Below are positions 1 through 10,765 of a DNA stretch of 64,000 bases, one piece after another (position 1 is the stretch's first letter; each line of letters begins with the position of its first letter). Made by a program: the position numbers and the translations under genes. The stretch spans positions 3,870,710-3,934,709 of the forward strand of contig CM030934.1 of the NCBI GenBank assembly GCA_018136815.1, in the 5' to 3' direction. The stretch comes from Isochrysis galbana (taxonomy: Eukaryota > Haptophyta > Isochrysidales > Isochrysidaceae). The notes under the pieces are model-generated. The model was not told where the DNA came from. It did no database searches and saw nothing but the letters and a program-made list of their open reading frames with translations.

Positions 1-396
1 CAGCTCAGCCTCGCCACACTGCCACCCGTGGAGCAGCTGCAGGAGGCGGTCACGGTGCTGGGTGTATTCACCACAGCACTCCGAGTTACTTTGGCACACC
101 GACCCTGGCTCGCGGCATGGCGTCTCACACACTCCCTCGTCATTGCACTCAAGTCCTTCACAGCACTCGTCGCCATAACTGCACCCCCCCCTTTTCTCGA
201 CACACGGTGTGACGGTACGGCACTTTTGGTCGGAGCACACGAGATCGTGACAACAGTCTCCATCGTTTGCACACTCTCCATCCACATCCTTGCATCTGTC
301 TGGCTGCTTCTTCGTGAGTACCAACGCGACGACGGTGGCGGCGACCACGGTGGCGACGACCACCGCGAGGGCAATCAAAAGTCGTTTCGACGGCAT
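1..396 (-). CDS. Membrane-anchored Cys-rich (knottin-like) protein, 3' end off window
   Basis: The frame opens at an ATG at 396 and stays open to base 1, so the gene runs off the left edge. The N-terminus is MPSKRLLIALAVVV followed by a long Val/Ala stretch, which reads as a signal anchor or signal peptide of about 25 residues. The rest is Cys-rich repeats of about 30-35 residues. Each has a C-x6-C-x4/5-CC-x4-C-x3/4-C pattern, for example the segment around ECANDGDCC and again around DECCEGLEC. This spacing is typical of knottin-like and Dickkopf-type disulfide modules that act outside the cell. The third repeat loses its pattern after SECCGE near base 70, where a GTGAAT on the minus strand could be a splice donor. 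The function is unknown; the class is inferred from cysteine spacing alone. Confidence 0.6.
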   Translation of the reverse strand, partial: MPSKRLLIALAVVVATVVAATVVALVLTKKQPDRCKDVDGECANDGDCCHDLVCSDQKCRTVTPCVEKRGGCSYGDECCEGLECNDEGVCETPCREPGSVCQSNSECCGEYTQHRDRLLQLLHGWQCGEAEL

Positions 397-596
397 ATTT
401 ACCCATATGCCCATTTTTTTTTAGTCCAACGTTCGGTTCGAAACAAACGCGATGCGCTTGCCTCATGGGGGGGGAGTCCTTGTGGGACACAGGAACTGTT
501 CTGAGGGTGCTTCATTTTTTTTTGGGTGGGGGGTCGCTTGTTTTTTGACGCGGGGTGGAAAGCGCGCGCAAAAAGCGCGCGCGTTTAGCTCGGGCT

Positions 597-712
597 CTCT
601 CTCTCCTGCCGCCGGTTCTCTCCTGCCCTGTCGCCGGCTCTCTCCTGCCCTGCCGCCGGCTCTCTCCTGTCCTGCCGCCGGCTCTCTCCTGTCCTGCCGC
701 CGGCTCTCTCTG
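597..712. repeat. 22-bp minisatellite, about five copies
   Basis: Imperfect tandem copies of a GGCTCTCTCCTG(CCCTG)CCGCC-type unit run directly into the splice acceptor at 718-719 of the next exon. It is therefore most simply the 3' end of an intron. Upstream, 397-596 holds poly-T and G-rich sequence without a gene. Confidence 0.85.
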
Positions 713-719
713 CCTCCAG

Positions 720-1289
720 GAGGGCGCCGACACCATCGGCGACTACGTGCGCAAGCACGGGCGATGGACGGGCTGCGACACCCTCGCGATCACGTGGGAG
801 AGGCCGGAGGTCGCGGCGGGCGGCGGCGTCTTCGTCGACGTCGGCGCCAACATCGGCAGCTGCACGCTCCTCATGCTCGCCCTCGGCGCCACGGTGCACG
901 CCTTCGAGCCCGTGCCCGACAACGTCCGGCTGCTCAACGCGTCCGTCCGCGCCAACCCCGGCTTCGCCGACCGCGCCGTCGTCAAGCAGCTCGCACTCGG
1001 CGCGCGCCCGCAGCGCGCGGCCTCGCTCTTCGTGCAGGCGCGCAACTCGGGCAACGCCGTGCTCCACGTGCCCGTGCCCGACCGCGCGACCGACCAGATG
1101 CACGCGCCGATCCGCGTCGAGGTGAGCACGGCCGACGCCGAGCTCGCCGCCGTCCGGCGGGTGCGGCTCATGAAGCTCGACGTGCAGGGGAGCGAGCTGA
1201 GCGTCCTCCGCGGCGCGCGGCGCACCCTCCGGCGCACCGCCGCCCTCTCCTTCGAGGTCGCGCACTGCCACCTGGCCGCGCACAACGCG
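720..1289 (+). CDS. FkbM-family methyltransferase, internal exon
   Basis: The exon encodes an SAM-dependent methyltransferase of the FkbM type, a family that usually O-methylates sugars or small metabolites. Visible motifs are the SAM-binding loop VDVGANIGSCTLLML, the acidic strand end HAFEPVPDNVRLL, the motif LMKLDVQGSE with the following LRGA, and the FEV strand near the end. The acceptor CTCCAG sits at 714-719 and a donor GCG|GTAAAC at 1289/1290. The exon is 190 codons in phase 0 at both ends. The first exon and the C-terminal exon were not found, and the downstream intron is filled with repeats, so the gene may be broken. The substrate cannot be inferred. Confidence 0.75.
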
Positions 1290-1322
1290 GTAAACACGCC
1301 CCTCCGGTCGTGATAATTACTC

Positions 1323-1372
1323 AACTAACTTTATAGTTGGTTGCCATGGAGCGCGCCGCCGCTCCCCCTTGG
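1323..1372 (+). mobile_element. LINE 5'-end module, short fragment
   Basis: About 50 bp match the 5' end shared with the LINE copies at 50409 and 59857. The match is an AACTAACTTTATAGTTGGTT leader followed by ATGGAGCGCGCCGCCGC, which encodes MERAAA. The match ends before the GA array. Confidence 0.7.
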
Positions 1373-1435
1373 GAACCACAACAACAAAGGCAACAACCAC
1401 TATCGAGCCCGAATCGGAAAGCCAATCAAATGCAA

Positions 1436-2531
<1,096 letters not shown>

Positions 2532-3452
2532 TCAAGCACGGCTATCCGTCTGAGTAGCAAATCCGCTAGCGGCTGCTCGGGACAGCGATTGCACGTCCTC
2601 AATACTCAACTCAAAATCTAATGCATCAAGATCTTCTTTCAGATGCGAGTACACACGTGAGTGAACCACGAAGCCCGCGCCCTGTTGCAGTATCCATCGT
2701 AGTGCAACGGCGTAAGCCGAGCGTTGTGGCTGCAGCTGCTGCCCAAGCGCTGCAGCCTGTGAAAGTACCGCGCGAGGGATCAAGGCATCCGGACCGCCTA
2801 ACGGCCCCCAAGCTTGAATGATGACGCCTCGGGTCGAATGATCACGCACGAATCTTGCGTGGTCCATGCGGATCCCTAATGAGAAAGGAACTTGGTTCAC
2901 AGCTGGACCGCTACCTTCGCCGTCGCAGATGAGGTCCAGGTCGTCAAGATCAAAATTGCAGACGCCTAGCAGCGACGCGCCAGCTGTTGCGCGCCCTTCT
3001 TGCATCGCATCCCATTGCCCATGGATCGCGCCGTCCGTCCTTGCAGGGCGCTCGAGCATCAGCAGGTCCAACGTCTCCACACCACCAGCACTGAGATCGG
3101 ACAAGGAAGCATCGAGAGCAGCTGCTGTTGCGCGGTACGCCGAGCGGAAGCTGACGGCATCGTCGGAGAGCAGCGACCCAGCGATGAAGATCTCGTTGCG
3201 TGGCACACCGCTCTCACGCAGGGCCTTCGCAAAACCCCTCTGGTTCCCTGCCTCGGGGCTGGTGAAGAAGGAGCGGAACCCTGCTTCAATTGCCTGGAGC
3301 GTGAAGCGGCGTGCCGCCTGGTCATCGTAGATCTGGATTCCAAATGTCGCCGCTGGCACCGGCCCCACCCATCCGGAGCAGCGCGCCGCCGGCAGCTCGG
3401 GCGAGCCGATTGCGAGCGCCGACAGGGCCATTGCGCCGCGGCGGTCCAGCAT
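2532..3452 (-). CDS. Aldo/keto-reductase-fold protein, probably catalytically dead
   Basis: A single-exon 306-codon frame with ATG at 3452. It has the AKR barrel signature in order: ETLDLLMLERP, LGVCNFDLDDLD, VNQVPFSLGIR, VIIQAWGPLGG and a C-terminal RSAYAVALRWILQQG, which matches the NADPH-binding helix region. The length suits an AKR of about 300 residues. The usual catalytic tetrad appears lost. The HIDTA segment carrying the Asp reads SFFTS, the Tyr of the following YGNE reads EAGNQ, and the His of the LIHWP strand is Glu (MLERP). A pseudoenzyme or cofactor-binding role is therefore more likely than a reductase. The first 35 residues could be a targeting sequence. It is divergent from the TTC38-like gene. 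Confidence 0.8.
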   Translation of the reverse strand: MLDRRGAMALSALAIGSPELPAARCSGWVGPVPAATFGIQIYDDQAARRFTLQAIEAGFRSFFTSPEAGNQRGFAKALRESGVPRNEIFIAGSLLSDDAVSFRSAYRATAAALDASLSDLSAGGVETLDLLMLERPARTDGAIHGQWDAMQEGRATAGASLLGVCNFDLDDLDLICDGEGSGPAVNQVPFSLGIRMDHARFVRDHSTRGVIIQAWGPLGGPDALIPRAVLSQAAALGQQLQPQRSAYAVALRWILQQGAGFVVHSRVYSHLKEDLDALDFELSIEDVQSLSRAAASGFATQTDSRA

Positions 3453-4216
3453 CCGTTCCGTTGGGACGGCGGCGGAACAACTGAATGTGAACGGACCTTC
3501 GGAGGTGCTGCGCCGCTGCTGGCGCCGTGCTGCGCTGCTTCCTCCTCTCTATCGCTCTCAGACCGCCTCGCTGGCGGCTGTAGCCGTACTCGATGGGAGG
3601 GCGTCTACATAACAATCTTCTATCATATCTTAGACCCAGATCCTGGCTCGAAACGCAACGCGAGCCACACAGCATAATTTTCTTATTTTAGTGCTAGTGT
3701 TGTGTGTTGTGTGCTGTAGAGGTAGAGGTCGGAGTGGTCCTGTGGCCCCAAGGCGGGGGGTACGACGTTTCAAATTGTAGTCTTGTAGAGCGTCTCCAGC
3801 ATTCGTAGCCACATACACCGGACGAGCCATGCACCAACCGCGCACACCCCCTTGTGCAACAGTAGCATGCACCAAATTCAAGCTTGAGGCAAAACCACCA
3901 TCGCCACCCCCATGGAGTCCCAGGTGAGGGCCCGAGGAGAAGACGACTTGGGAGAAGACAGGGAGACGCTCCGTTGCCGATGAGGCACGGTCCCTCAACA
4001 CTAGGATTAAACCAGGACAACAACAAAACTCTGACACTCCCCCTCTCCCCTCCCCTCTCCACACCTTAGTACTCATCATTTGGTACTCTCTACTCTCTAC
4101 CCCTCATCATTCATCAACTCCTCTCTCCCCCCCCCTCCTCTCCCTCCACTCTCCCCTCCTTCCTCCTCTCTATCTATCCCTCAGATACTCCTACACATAT
4201 ATATACTCTCTGTTTC

Positions 4217-4256
<40 letters not shown>

Positions 4257-4299
4257 CCCTTCCCCCCCCCCTCCCCCCGCTCTCTTCCTCTTCCCCTTG
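3453..4299. promoter_or_regulatory. Divergent intergenic region between AKR-like and TTC38-like genes
   Basis: No gene is recognised here. It should hold both promoters. Just upstream of the plus-strand start lie a TATA-like ACATATATATACT (4193-4206) and a long CT-rich tract (4207-4260), which look like a core promoter plus pyrimidine-rich leader. This is an inference. Confidence 0.4.
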
Positions 4300-6387
4300 A
4301 TGGCGAGTGAGGACGCGCCGCCGCTCTCCACACCGGAGCCGCCGCTCTCGTTAGAGGACGAGGCGCGCCTGGCCGCCTTTCACGCGCGCGCATCCTCCGA
4401 GTCGAGTCGCCTTGCCGCTGAGGCTGTCAAGCAGAAGACTCGCCACGCTGAGCTGCGCGTCCGCTTTGGCGCTGAGGCAGTTGAAGAGTGGTACTCAGAG
4501 CACCAGGCTGTGCTGGACGAGGAGGCAGGGGTTACAGGCGCGCCCGGGGGGGCGACTCATTTGGCGCTCGCCGCGACCTCTGCGCTCGGTCCCATACCGC
4601 CGCTCCCACCGCGCCGGCCTAAAGACCCGCGCTCGCCCGCCGCCGAGGGGCTCAGGATAAGAGCGGTATGGGAGGGCGCCGCCGAGCCAGCCCCACTGAG
4701 CGAGACGGCGCGCGCGGCTATCACGCCGGTCTCGCCCGCCGGGACGCCCTACGATGAGGCCATAGAGCTCCCCGATGATGAACCAGAGCTGCTGGACGCC
4801 TTCGGTGCGCCACTTTCTGGCCCGGCGGCTGCAGTGGCTGGCGTGACCGACTACCAGATGTGCGTCTTATGCTACCGCCGATTTGAGGCGTGGGGGCGCA
4901 TTGTCGAGAGTGCCAACGCCTTTCCCGACTCGCCGATGCTCCAGCTGCTCGCCGCCGATTATCTTCAGGCCAAGGCTGGTGGGTCCGGCCCGGCCGGCGA
5001 CGAGCGGCTCAGCGCTGCTGACCAGCTGCCGCTTGAGGAACGTGAGAAAGGGTACCTTGAGGCTCTGCGTGCTACGGCCAGCGCCGAGTGGCGGCGCGCT
5101 TACGCTGCTTGGCTGTTGGTTGTGAAGCGGTGGCCTACGGACCTCTTCGCTGTCAAGCGCGGCCAGTTTGTCTGCTTGATGATGGGCGAGGCGAATGGCA
5201 TGCTAGAGGTAGCTCGTGCTGCGCGGCCGGGCGATGGCGCTTTGGGCCGCTACTACTACGGTCTCCTGGCCTTCGGTCTCGAGCAGACAGGGCAATACCA
5301 ACGTGCGGAGGCGGCAGCTCAGGAGGGGCTGGCCGGCGAGTTTGATGCTGGAATCGCCGAGGAGGATGCCTGGCTGCAACACGGACTGGCGCACGCGCTC
5401 TACTTCCAAGCCCGCCACGCGGATGCGCTAGCCTTCTTACATGAGCGTAGCAGTAAATGGTCGCGCGACGCGCTTCACCCGTTCCTCTACACACACCTGT
5501 GGTGGCACCTCGCACTACTCCAGGCAAGCCACCAGAGCCTAACGCAACCAATTCCCCTCACCCTCTCTCTCTCTCCCTCCCCCCCCCTTCCCCACGCCCT
5601 TCCGCACCGAGGTGCCCGTTGCCTGCTGATTGGCGCCGTGGGCGCGCATAGTCCTCGATGTACACCCGATTCATTACATCGGTGCATCACGGTCTCGCAT
5701 GGCAAATCTGAGTCGATCGGACCTTAAGCATCATGCCTCAAGCTCGTCCCTGCAGCCGCCCTGTCCACTTGCCTCGATCTCTGGTCGCTCACTTCCGGGT
5801 TCCCGCTCGCTAAACTTTAGACGGAAGAGGGCGATGTGGCTGCCGCCTTGGAAACGTACGACTCCAAGCTCTGGGGCGTCGACGTCACCGACATTGAGGT
5901 TCAGGTCAACGCGATTGGCTTGCTAATTCGCCTTTATGTGCGCGATGTGGCGCCAGCCGAACTTTTGCCGCGTTGGGTAGCAGTGCTGGAGGCGTGCTCC
6001 GGCTCGCCCTATCTTCATGCCTATCCGCTGCACAATCTGTTGCGGCTATCTGCGCTCCAAATCACCGGCCTTGCTGAAGAGGCCTCGGCGTTGCTCCGTG
6101 GGATGCGCTCTGCCGCAGCCGACGCCGCTGCCGCAGGTCGGCCCCAGTTGTTGGAAGAGGTAGTGCCCCTTGCAGAGGCGATCGTGCAAGTTCTAGACGC
6201 ATCCGCTGAGCCCTCCTCACTGAAGCGGACCAAGATGTCCATCCTCCAACTTCGTGGCAAAAGCTCATGGGCTGCAGTAGGCGGCAGCGAGGAGCAGCGT
6301 GGCTTTCTGCTCGAGCTTGCTGTTGGGCCTGTGCGTGCAGGGCAGCCCACCACGCGCCTTGGCCAAGCCATGCTGGAGCTTGTCTGA
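4300..6387 (+). CDS. TTC38: TTC38-like tetratricopeptide repeat protein, two exons
   Basis: Two exons, 4300-5523 and 5821-6387, give about 596 residues. The intron starts with GC (CAG|GCAAGC) and ends in TTTAG; joining them keeps the frame and restores the family sequence HLALLQ-TEEGDVAAALETYDS. The protein has a disordered N-terminal 150 residues. The TPR superhelix follows, with the characteristic DLFAVKRGQFVCLMMG, YYYGLLAFGLEQTGQYQRA and WLQHGLAHALYFQAR helices. TTC38 proteins are cytosolic TPR proteins of unsettled function. The ATG at 4300 is preferred because upstream sequence is a pure CT tract. The C-terminus (LELAVGPVRAGQPTTRL) is less conserved. Confidence in the family is high; confidence in the function is low. 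Confidence 0.88.
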
Positions 6388-6691
6388 TACTACGGCGGCG
6401 TGTCGTCGCGAGCTCATTAGACGGTGTGCTGAGACTGCATGGCGCGAGCGTGCGAGCCAAGGTTGCCATGATCGTCAGTCATAAGAAACACCCACACCCT
6501 AGACTGGGAGTGATGTAGGTGAGACAAAGTGGTGCTCGTCAGCGCAATACCAACGCGATCCTGGACAAAGGCCCGCACGCCAACGGCGTGCCGCTGTGTA
6601 GCCTATACATGTTAGCCACTGCCAAACAAAAGTCAAGTCGAGCTCGAGGACAGCGGCCATACCGCGCGCAAAATCTCAAACAAAAGTGGGG

Positions 6692-6827
6692 TAGTTGCCG
6701 TCGGGCATGGGCACTGGCTGGGCGCCCGCGGCGGGGGGCCCGAAGGAGAGGAGGGGAGCGCCGGCGTGCTCCATGGCGACCAAGTATAAACTTAGTTGTT
6801 CGTTGCAATTGACCATCTAAGTTTATA
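6692..6827. mobile_element. LINE 5'-end module on minus strand, with inverted flank
   Basis: On the minus strand the leader AACTAAGTTTATACTTGGTC precedes ATGGAGCACGCC and a Ser-Phe-Gly-Pro-Pro-rich start, matching the LINE 5' ends at 50409 and 59857. A second CTAAGTTTATA lies on the plus strand at 6817-6827. It forms an 11-bp inverted repeat with TATAAACTTAG at 6785-6795, as if two 5' ends met head to head. The flanks 6388-6691 and 6828-7114 show no gene. Confidence 0.65.
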
Positions 6828-7114
6828 AGAACTGGCCGGCCGACCCGCGCCCTTTTCGTGCCCCGCCGCGTTTCTTCCTGACTGCCTCGCCTGCCTTGCG
6901 CGCTGGTCTCCTTGCACAACGCCGCCGCCTGAGACCCTCTTTGTTCTTGCATCAGTTCCGCGCGCTTCCCTCTTCCCAGCGCTAGCCCTCGTTCGTCCGC
7001 TCATCAAAGGTGTTCGCCGTTGAGGCGCTAGGGAAGCACTTTCCCTAGCGTAGGGGCTGCTCTCGTTCATTAGCGTTAGTTAGCGTTTATTTTCATTTAA
7101 CAAGGTCTCTAAAG

Positions 7115-7200
7115 AGTGTCAGAGCAAGGCTGATCTCACTTTTGGAGATTGTGCCTGCGAGGGCGCGCCGGCAGCTAGCGCGGAACGTGGTTCTTGCGGG
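7115..7200 (-). repeat. Dispersed repeat, partner at 27588-27671
   Basis: About 85 bp are nearly identical, in inverted orientation, to 27588-27671. Shared blocks are CCGCAAGAACC, GCTAGCTGC, GCGCCCTCGCA and AATCTCCAAAAGTGAGATCAG. The identity of the element is unknown. Confidence 0.8.
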
Positions 7201-7416
7201 GAGCTCATTTAGCTTTCCTCGGGACCCATGTTGGAAGTGACTACGCAGCATTGTGAACGGCGTGGTCGATCTCGGAGCACAGATCGCGTCCATTCCCTCG
7301 CGGAGCGCGGAGCGCGGAAAGACCACCTACAGAATATCTTGGGACCGGAGAATGTTTCGGACGAAACTTTCTTCCGTCGGGCGAGGAGAGAGGAGAGGAG
7401 GACGGAGAGAAAGAGC

Positions 7417-7671
<255 letters not shown>

Positions 7672-8032
7672 GAAGTTGAAGTCGTGCCTGTTTGAACGAG
7701 CCAACAATTATAGTAACAGCAAAAGCAAAAACAAAATTCGAATCGCAAATTTCGAGCAGACCAAAATCTACAAACCTGGGCTTGAGACCATGGGGAATCC
7801 GAATCTGTGTGTCTTGTGCGTCAGTAGCGACACGGGGGACTGTTCAACTGTCAGTGTGGTCGCGTACCTCACACGATAATTCACAGCATTCTCATGCCTA
7901 CAGCCTTCAGATGGGCAGGAATACACAACAAAAAGAGAAATGTTAAAGAGGGTGTCTTTAAGAGGGAGCGCCTCCTTAGGGGGAAGGGGGAAGCACCGCC
8001 TTAGGGTGGCTCTCCCCCTAACCGCAACAACA

Positions 8033-8524
8033 ATGAAAGTGACAACGATGGCGAGAGCAAAAGATGACAGTGAGCGCCAAAAATATTGCACACACTACAC
8101 ACTAGCAATGTGGCGGGAACGCGACTGCCTTATAGTGGACACTATGTGCAAGCACTTGCGCCGTGCGCCCACGGGTACACACATGATGAAGAGTGAGCAA
8201 CGAAAGCAGCTTAAGAACACGCTGGATCTGCAGGTTGGTGGGGACGCCTCCTACAATATGCCGACGTTGGGAAGGTGCACGCTAGTCGAGCAGTTCCTCA
8301 TTCTGCGCAAGCGCTTCATGTCAGCCGTGTCGGCGGATGCAATACATCGAGTGAAGGCAGACAGCCGAAACGCGTACACCCTTCGCTCGCTGGACGAGTA
8401 CGCCGGAGGCGGCACACGTGCCACAAATGGAAGCCGCGGTTGGTGGCGCTTCCCTCCTCCTCCGACGCACGCGTCATGCTCGGGCATGTCAAAGACATCA
8501 GCCACATGCCAAATCGCTTTTTAG
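8033..8524 (+). CDS. Unrecognised 163-codon ORF
   Basis: The frame opens with ATG at 8033 and has non-repetitive, protein-like composition. Blocks include KYCTHYTLAMWRERDCL, LGRCTLVEQFLILRKRFM and AYTLRSLDEYA. No family was recognised. It could be a fragment of a transposon or viral protein, since the neighbourhood is repeat-rich. A chance ORF is possible because there is no flanking gene structure to support it. No gene was seen in 7670-8032 or 8525-8637. Confidence 0.3.
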   Translation: MKVTTMARAKDDSERQKYCTHYTLAMWRERDCLIVDTMCKHLRRAPTGTHMMKSEQRKQLKNTLDLQVGGDASYNMPTLGRCTLVEQFLILRKRFMSAVSADAIHRVKADSRNAYTLRSLDEYAGGGTRATNGSRGWWRFPPPPTHASCSGMSKTSATCQIAF

Positions 8525-8637
8525 AAGGCGAGCATTGGCGTGATCACAAAATTATCATTGTGATATCAGGCCACGCGGGAGCTAAGTGAGAGCCTGACAA
8601 AAATGGCCAACATGAAATGGCTGTGGACGGGCCTGTG

Positions 8638-9987
8638 CTATAATGTTAGTCCGTCCTGTGACATAGGAGTATCGTGCTCATCTGCTGCGCCACCCGCGAC
8701 CTTCCCCATTGTGGTTGTCAACCCCTGTGCAGCACTGTTGGACCCGTCAACTGCCACCTGATGAGTCCCGTCAGTAGACTCGCCCAATGTGTGCGTTTGC
8801 AACGACCCCGGCGTGGCCGCGTCGGCAGCACTCGAGCTCGATGGCGACGGGCTGGGCACAAGCTCTCCTAATAGTGTGAGCGCCCCCGTCGCAGTGCGCG
8901 ACTGAGCAGACCCCTCCACTTGCACATCCACCGCGACCTCTTGCTGGGAATCACGTGGTGATTCCACCTTTGGAATGGTGTCGGCGAGGACATCTGCTGC
9001 CGTAGAAGGCTGATAACTATCTTTCGACTGGCTTGAGATTCGTTGCTCGGGGGCCTCTACCCCTGAAGCGCCGACTTTACTCCTCTCGTGCACCTCGGAG
9101 CCGGTCATCTCAGTCATTCGATCTCTGCTCGAGTTGTTTTGCTTGGAAAAATGAGACATCCTCGAGGTGTGCTCCTCCTCAACGATAGGCAGGCGCGACA
9201 CGCCGCACAGGTCTGAGCGCCGCGACAATGAGAGCCGTCGATCAAGCGCTGAGTTGTTGGGGTTAGCGTCCCCACTCTCCCTGCCCCCATTGGTGTTCGC
9301 TCCGTCACGCACGGGCGAGGGTGGATTGATTGACGGGTTTTCGATGACAAATTCGCCGCCAGGCGTGACCATTAGGCCTGAGGCGGTAATGTTGAGGGGC
9401 GTCTCCATGCTGAGCCCCGGCGGCTTGGCGCCCGAGACGACTGCCTCGTACATGGCAAGACAGAAAGGCCTGTATTTGCAGCATTCGGACGAGGTAATGA
9501 AGGGCGTCCGTGTGATCTTCTGCTGCGACTCGAGCCAGGCCTCTGGGCTGAGCGTGAGGTCTGGCACGAACCTCCTGCCGACGACGCTGAAGATGGAAGG
9601 CGCACCTTGCGAGGGCGCAAGCCAAGGCTTTCCCGCCATCACCTTACGTTGTGCGGCCTGCACGATGCGCGTGAAGCGTTCCTGCTTGTCAGGCCCTCGC
9701 GGCCCAGTGCCGGAGGGTAGGGCGTCAGGCATATTCGTGATGAGGGGTCTGAGTCTGCCGTGGTCCTCCTCCTTGTGAAGCCAAAGGAGATCTGAGTCGC
9801 GGTAGCCCTCGAGGTGGACGAGGATCATCGAGCCATGCATCTCTGACTCTGCGGTGGCGACGACACGAGCGCGCACCCATAGGCCACGCTTTTTGGCCAC
9901 CGAGAGACAGTCGCCCACCATCGTCCAACCGCACGGTGCGGGAGCCTCGACGAGAGGGCTCACCTCGACAGAGGCAGCGCAGCCCAT
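8638..9987 (-). CDS. Probable myristoylated/palmitoylated protein with Tudor-like module
   Basis: A 449-codon frame. The start chosen is the ATG at 9987, giving MGCAASVEVSP. Gly2-Cys3 is the dual N-myristoylation/palmitoylation signature, whereas the in-frame codons upstream are a CT-tract translation. Residues about 20-80 resemble a Tudor/chromo-barrel module: GDCLSVAKKRGLWVRARVV, then ILVHLEGYRDSDLLWLHKEEDHGRLRPL. A central region (about 100-230) carries a short conserved-looking block, RFVPDLTLSPEAWLESQQ. The C-terminal half is a Ser/Thr-rich disordered tail. A Tudor-like fold on a lipid-anchored protein suggests a membrane-associated adaptor; that is inference. The module resembles one in the 28-32 kb gene. 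The 5' flank 9988-10765 is CT- and GA-rich without another gene. Confidence 0.65.
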   Translation of the reverse strand: MGCAASVEVSPLVEAPAPCGWTMVGDCLSVAKKRGLWVRARVVATAESEMHGSMILVHLEGYRDSDLLWLHKEEDHGRLRPLITNMPDALPSGTGPRGPDKQERFTRIVQAAQRKVMAGKPWLAPSQGAPSIFSVVGRRFVPDLTLSPEAWLESQQKITRTPFITSSECCKYRPFCLAMYEAVVSGAKPPGLSMETPLNITASGLMVTPGGEFVIENPSINPPSPVRDGANTNGGRESGDANPNNSALDRRLSLSRRSDLCGVSRLPIVEEEHTSRMSHFSKQNNSSRDRMTEMTGSEVHERSKVGASGVEAPEQRISSQSKDSYQPSTAADVLADTIPKVESPRDSQQEVAVDVQVEGSAQSRTATGALTLLGELVPSPSPSSSSAADAATPGSLQTHTLGESTDGTHQVAVDGSNSAAQGLTTTMGKVAGGAADEHDTPMSQDGLTL

Positions 9988-10765
9988 TGAGAGAAGGGGA
10001 GCGGGAGGGAGAGGGAGCGAGCGAGCGAGCGAGCGAGGGGGGGGGAGGGGGGAGAGAGAGAGAGAGAGAGAGAGAGAGATCAAGAAGAGTGGGGAGGGGA
10101 AAGAGAGTAGGAGATCTACTAGTTAGACCTCTAGGTGGAGAGAGAGGGAGAGAAGAGGAAGAGAGCGAGCTTGTTCGTTACTTCTCCTCCCGTGGGTTGC
10201 CGCGGGTTTTTTTCACACGTCTCAACGGGGGTCTCCACAGCACTCGGCCGCTGTTGAGAATCCGCCGCAGGACAAGTTTCTTAGAGTAGGAGGACTTTTG
10301 TTTAGAGAGTGCCAGACGTTGAGACCCTCTCCAGCCCTTACTTGGCACCAATCCCATGCTTTATTTTAGTGTTCTTCTGCAGGCCACAAACAAAGATACT
10401 TTACACTTTACAAAGGGCAACCTCGGTGACGATCGTTACAAAGTAAAATACTCCACTCCCGAGTGATCAGGTATGGTTTCCATCGGTTCGCGGCGCGGCG
10501 GCTCTCTGCGGACGCCCGGGCTGAGATCTCCTACCTCTAAAGTAGAAGGGCCATCTCTCAAGCTTCTTCTGCCCCTTCCCACCTCCCACCGTCCCTCTCT
10601 CTCCTCTCTCTCCTCTCTCTATTCTCGTCCCTCCCTCACAACCCCCACCTCTGCTTCTCTGGTCTAAAGTACTTACTCTCTTCTCTTGTGGTTGTAGAGT
10701 CGCAACCCATCGCATCCCTACCGTCCTCTCTCTCGCCTCTCCAACCCCCTCCCCCGCGCTTCCAC

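Noticed and set aside
597-712. CRISPR array
   Set aside because: Tandem copies without spacers, in a eukaryotic intron; no cas genes in the window.
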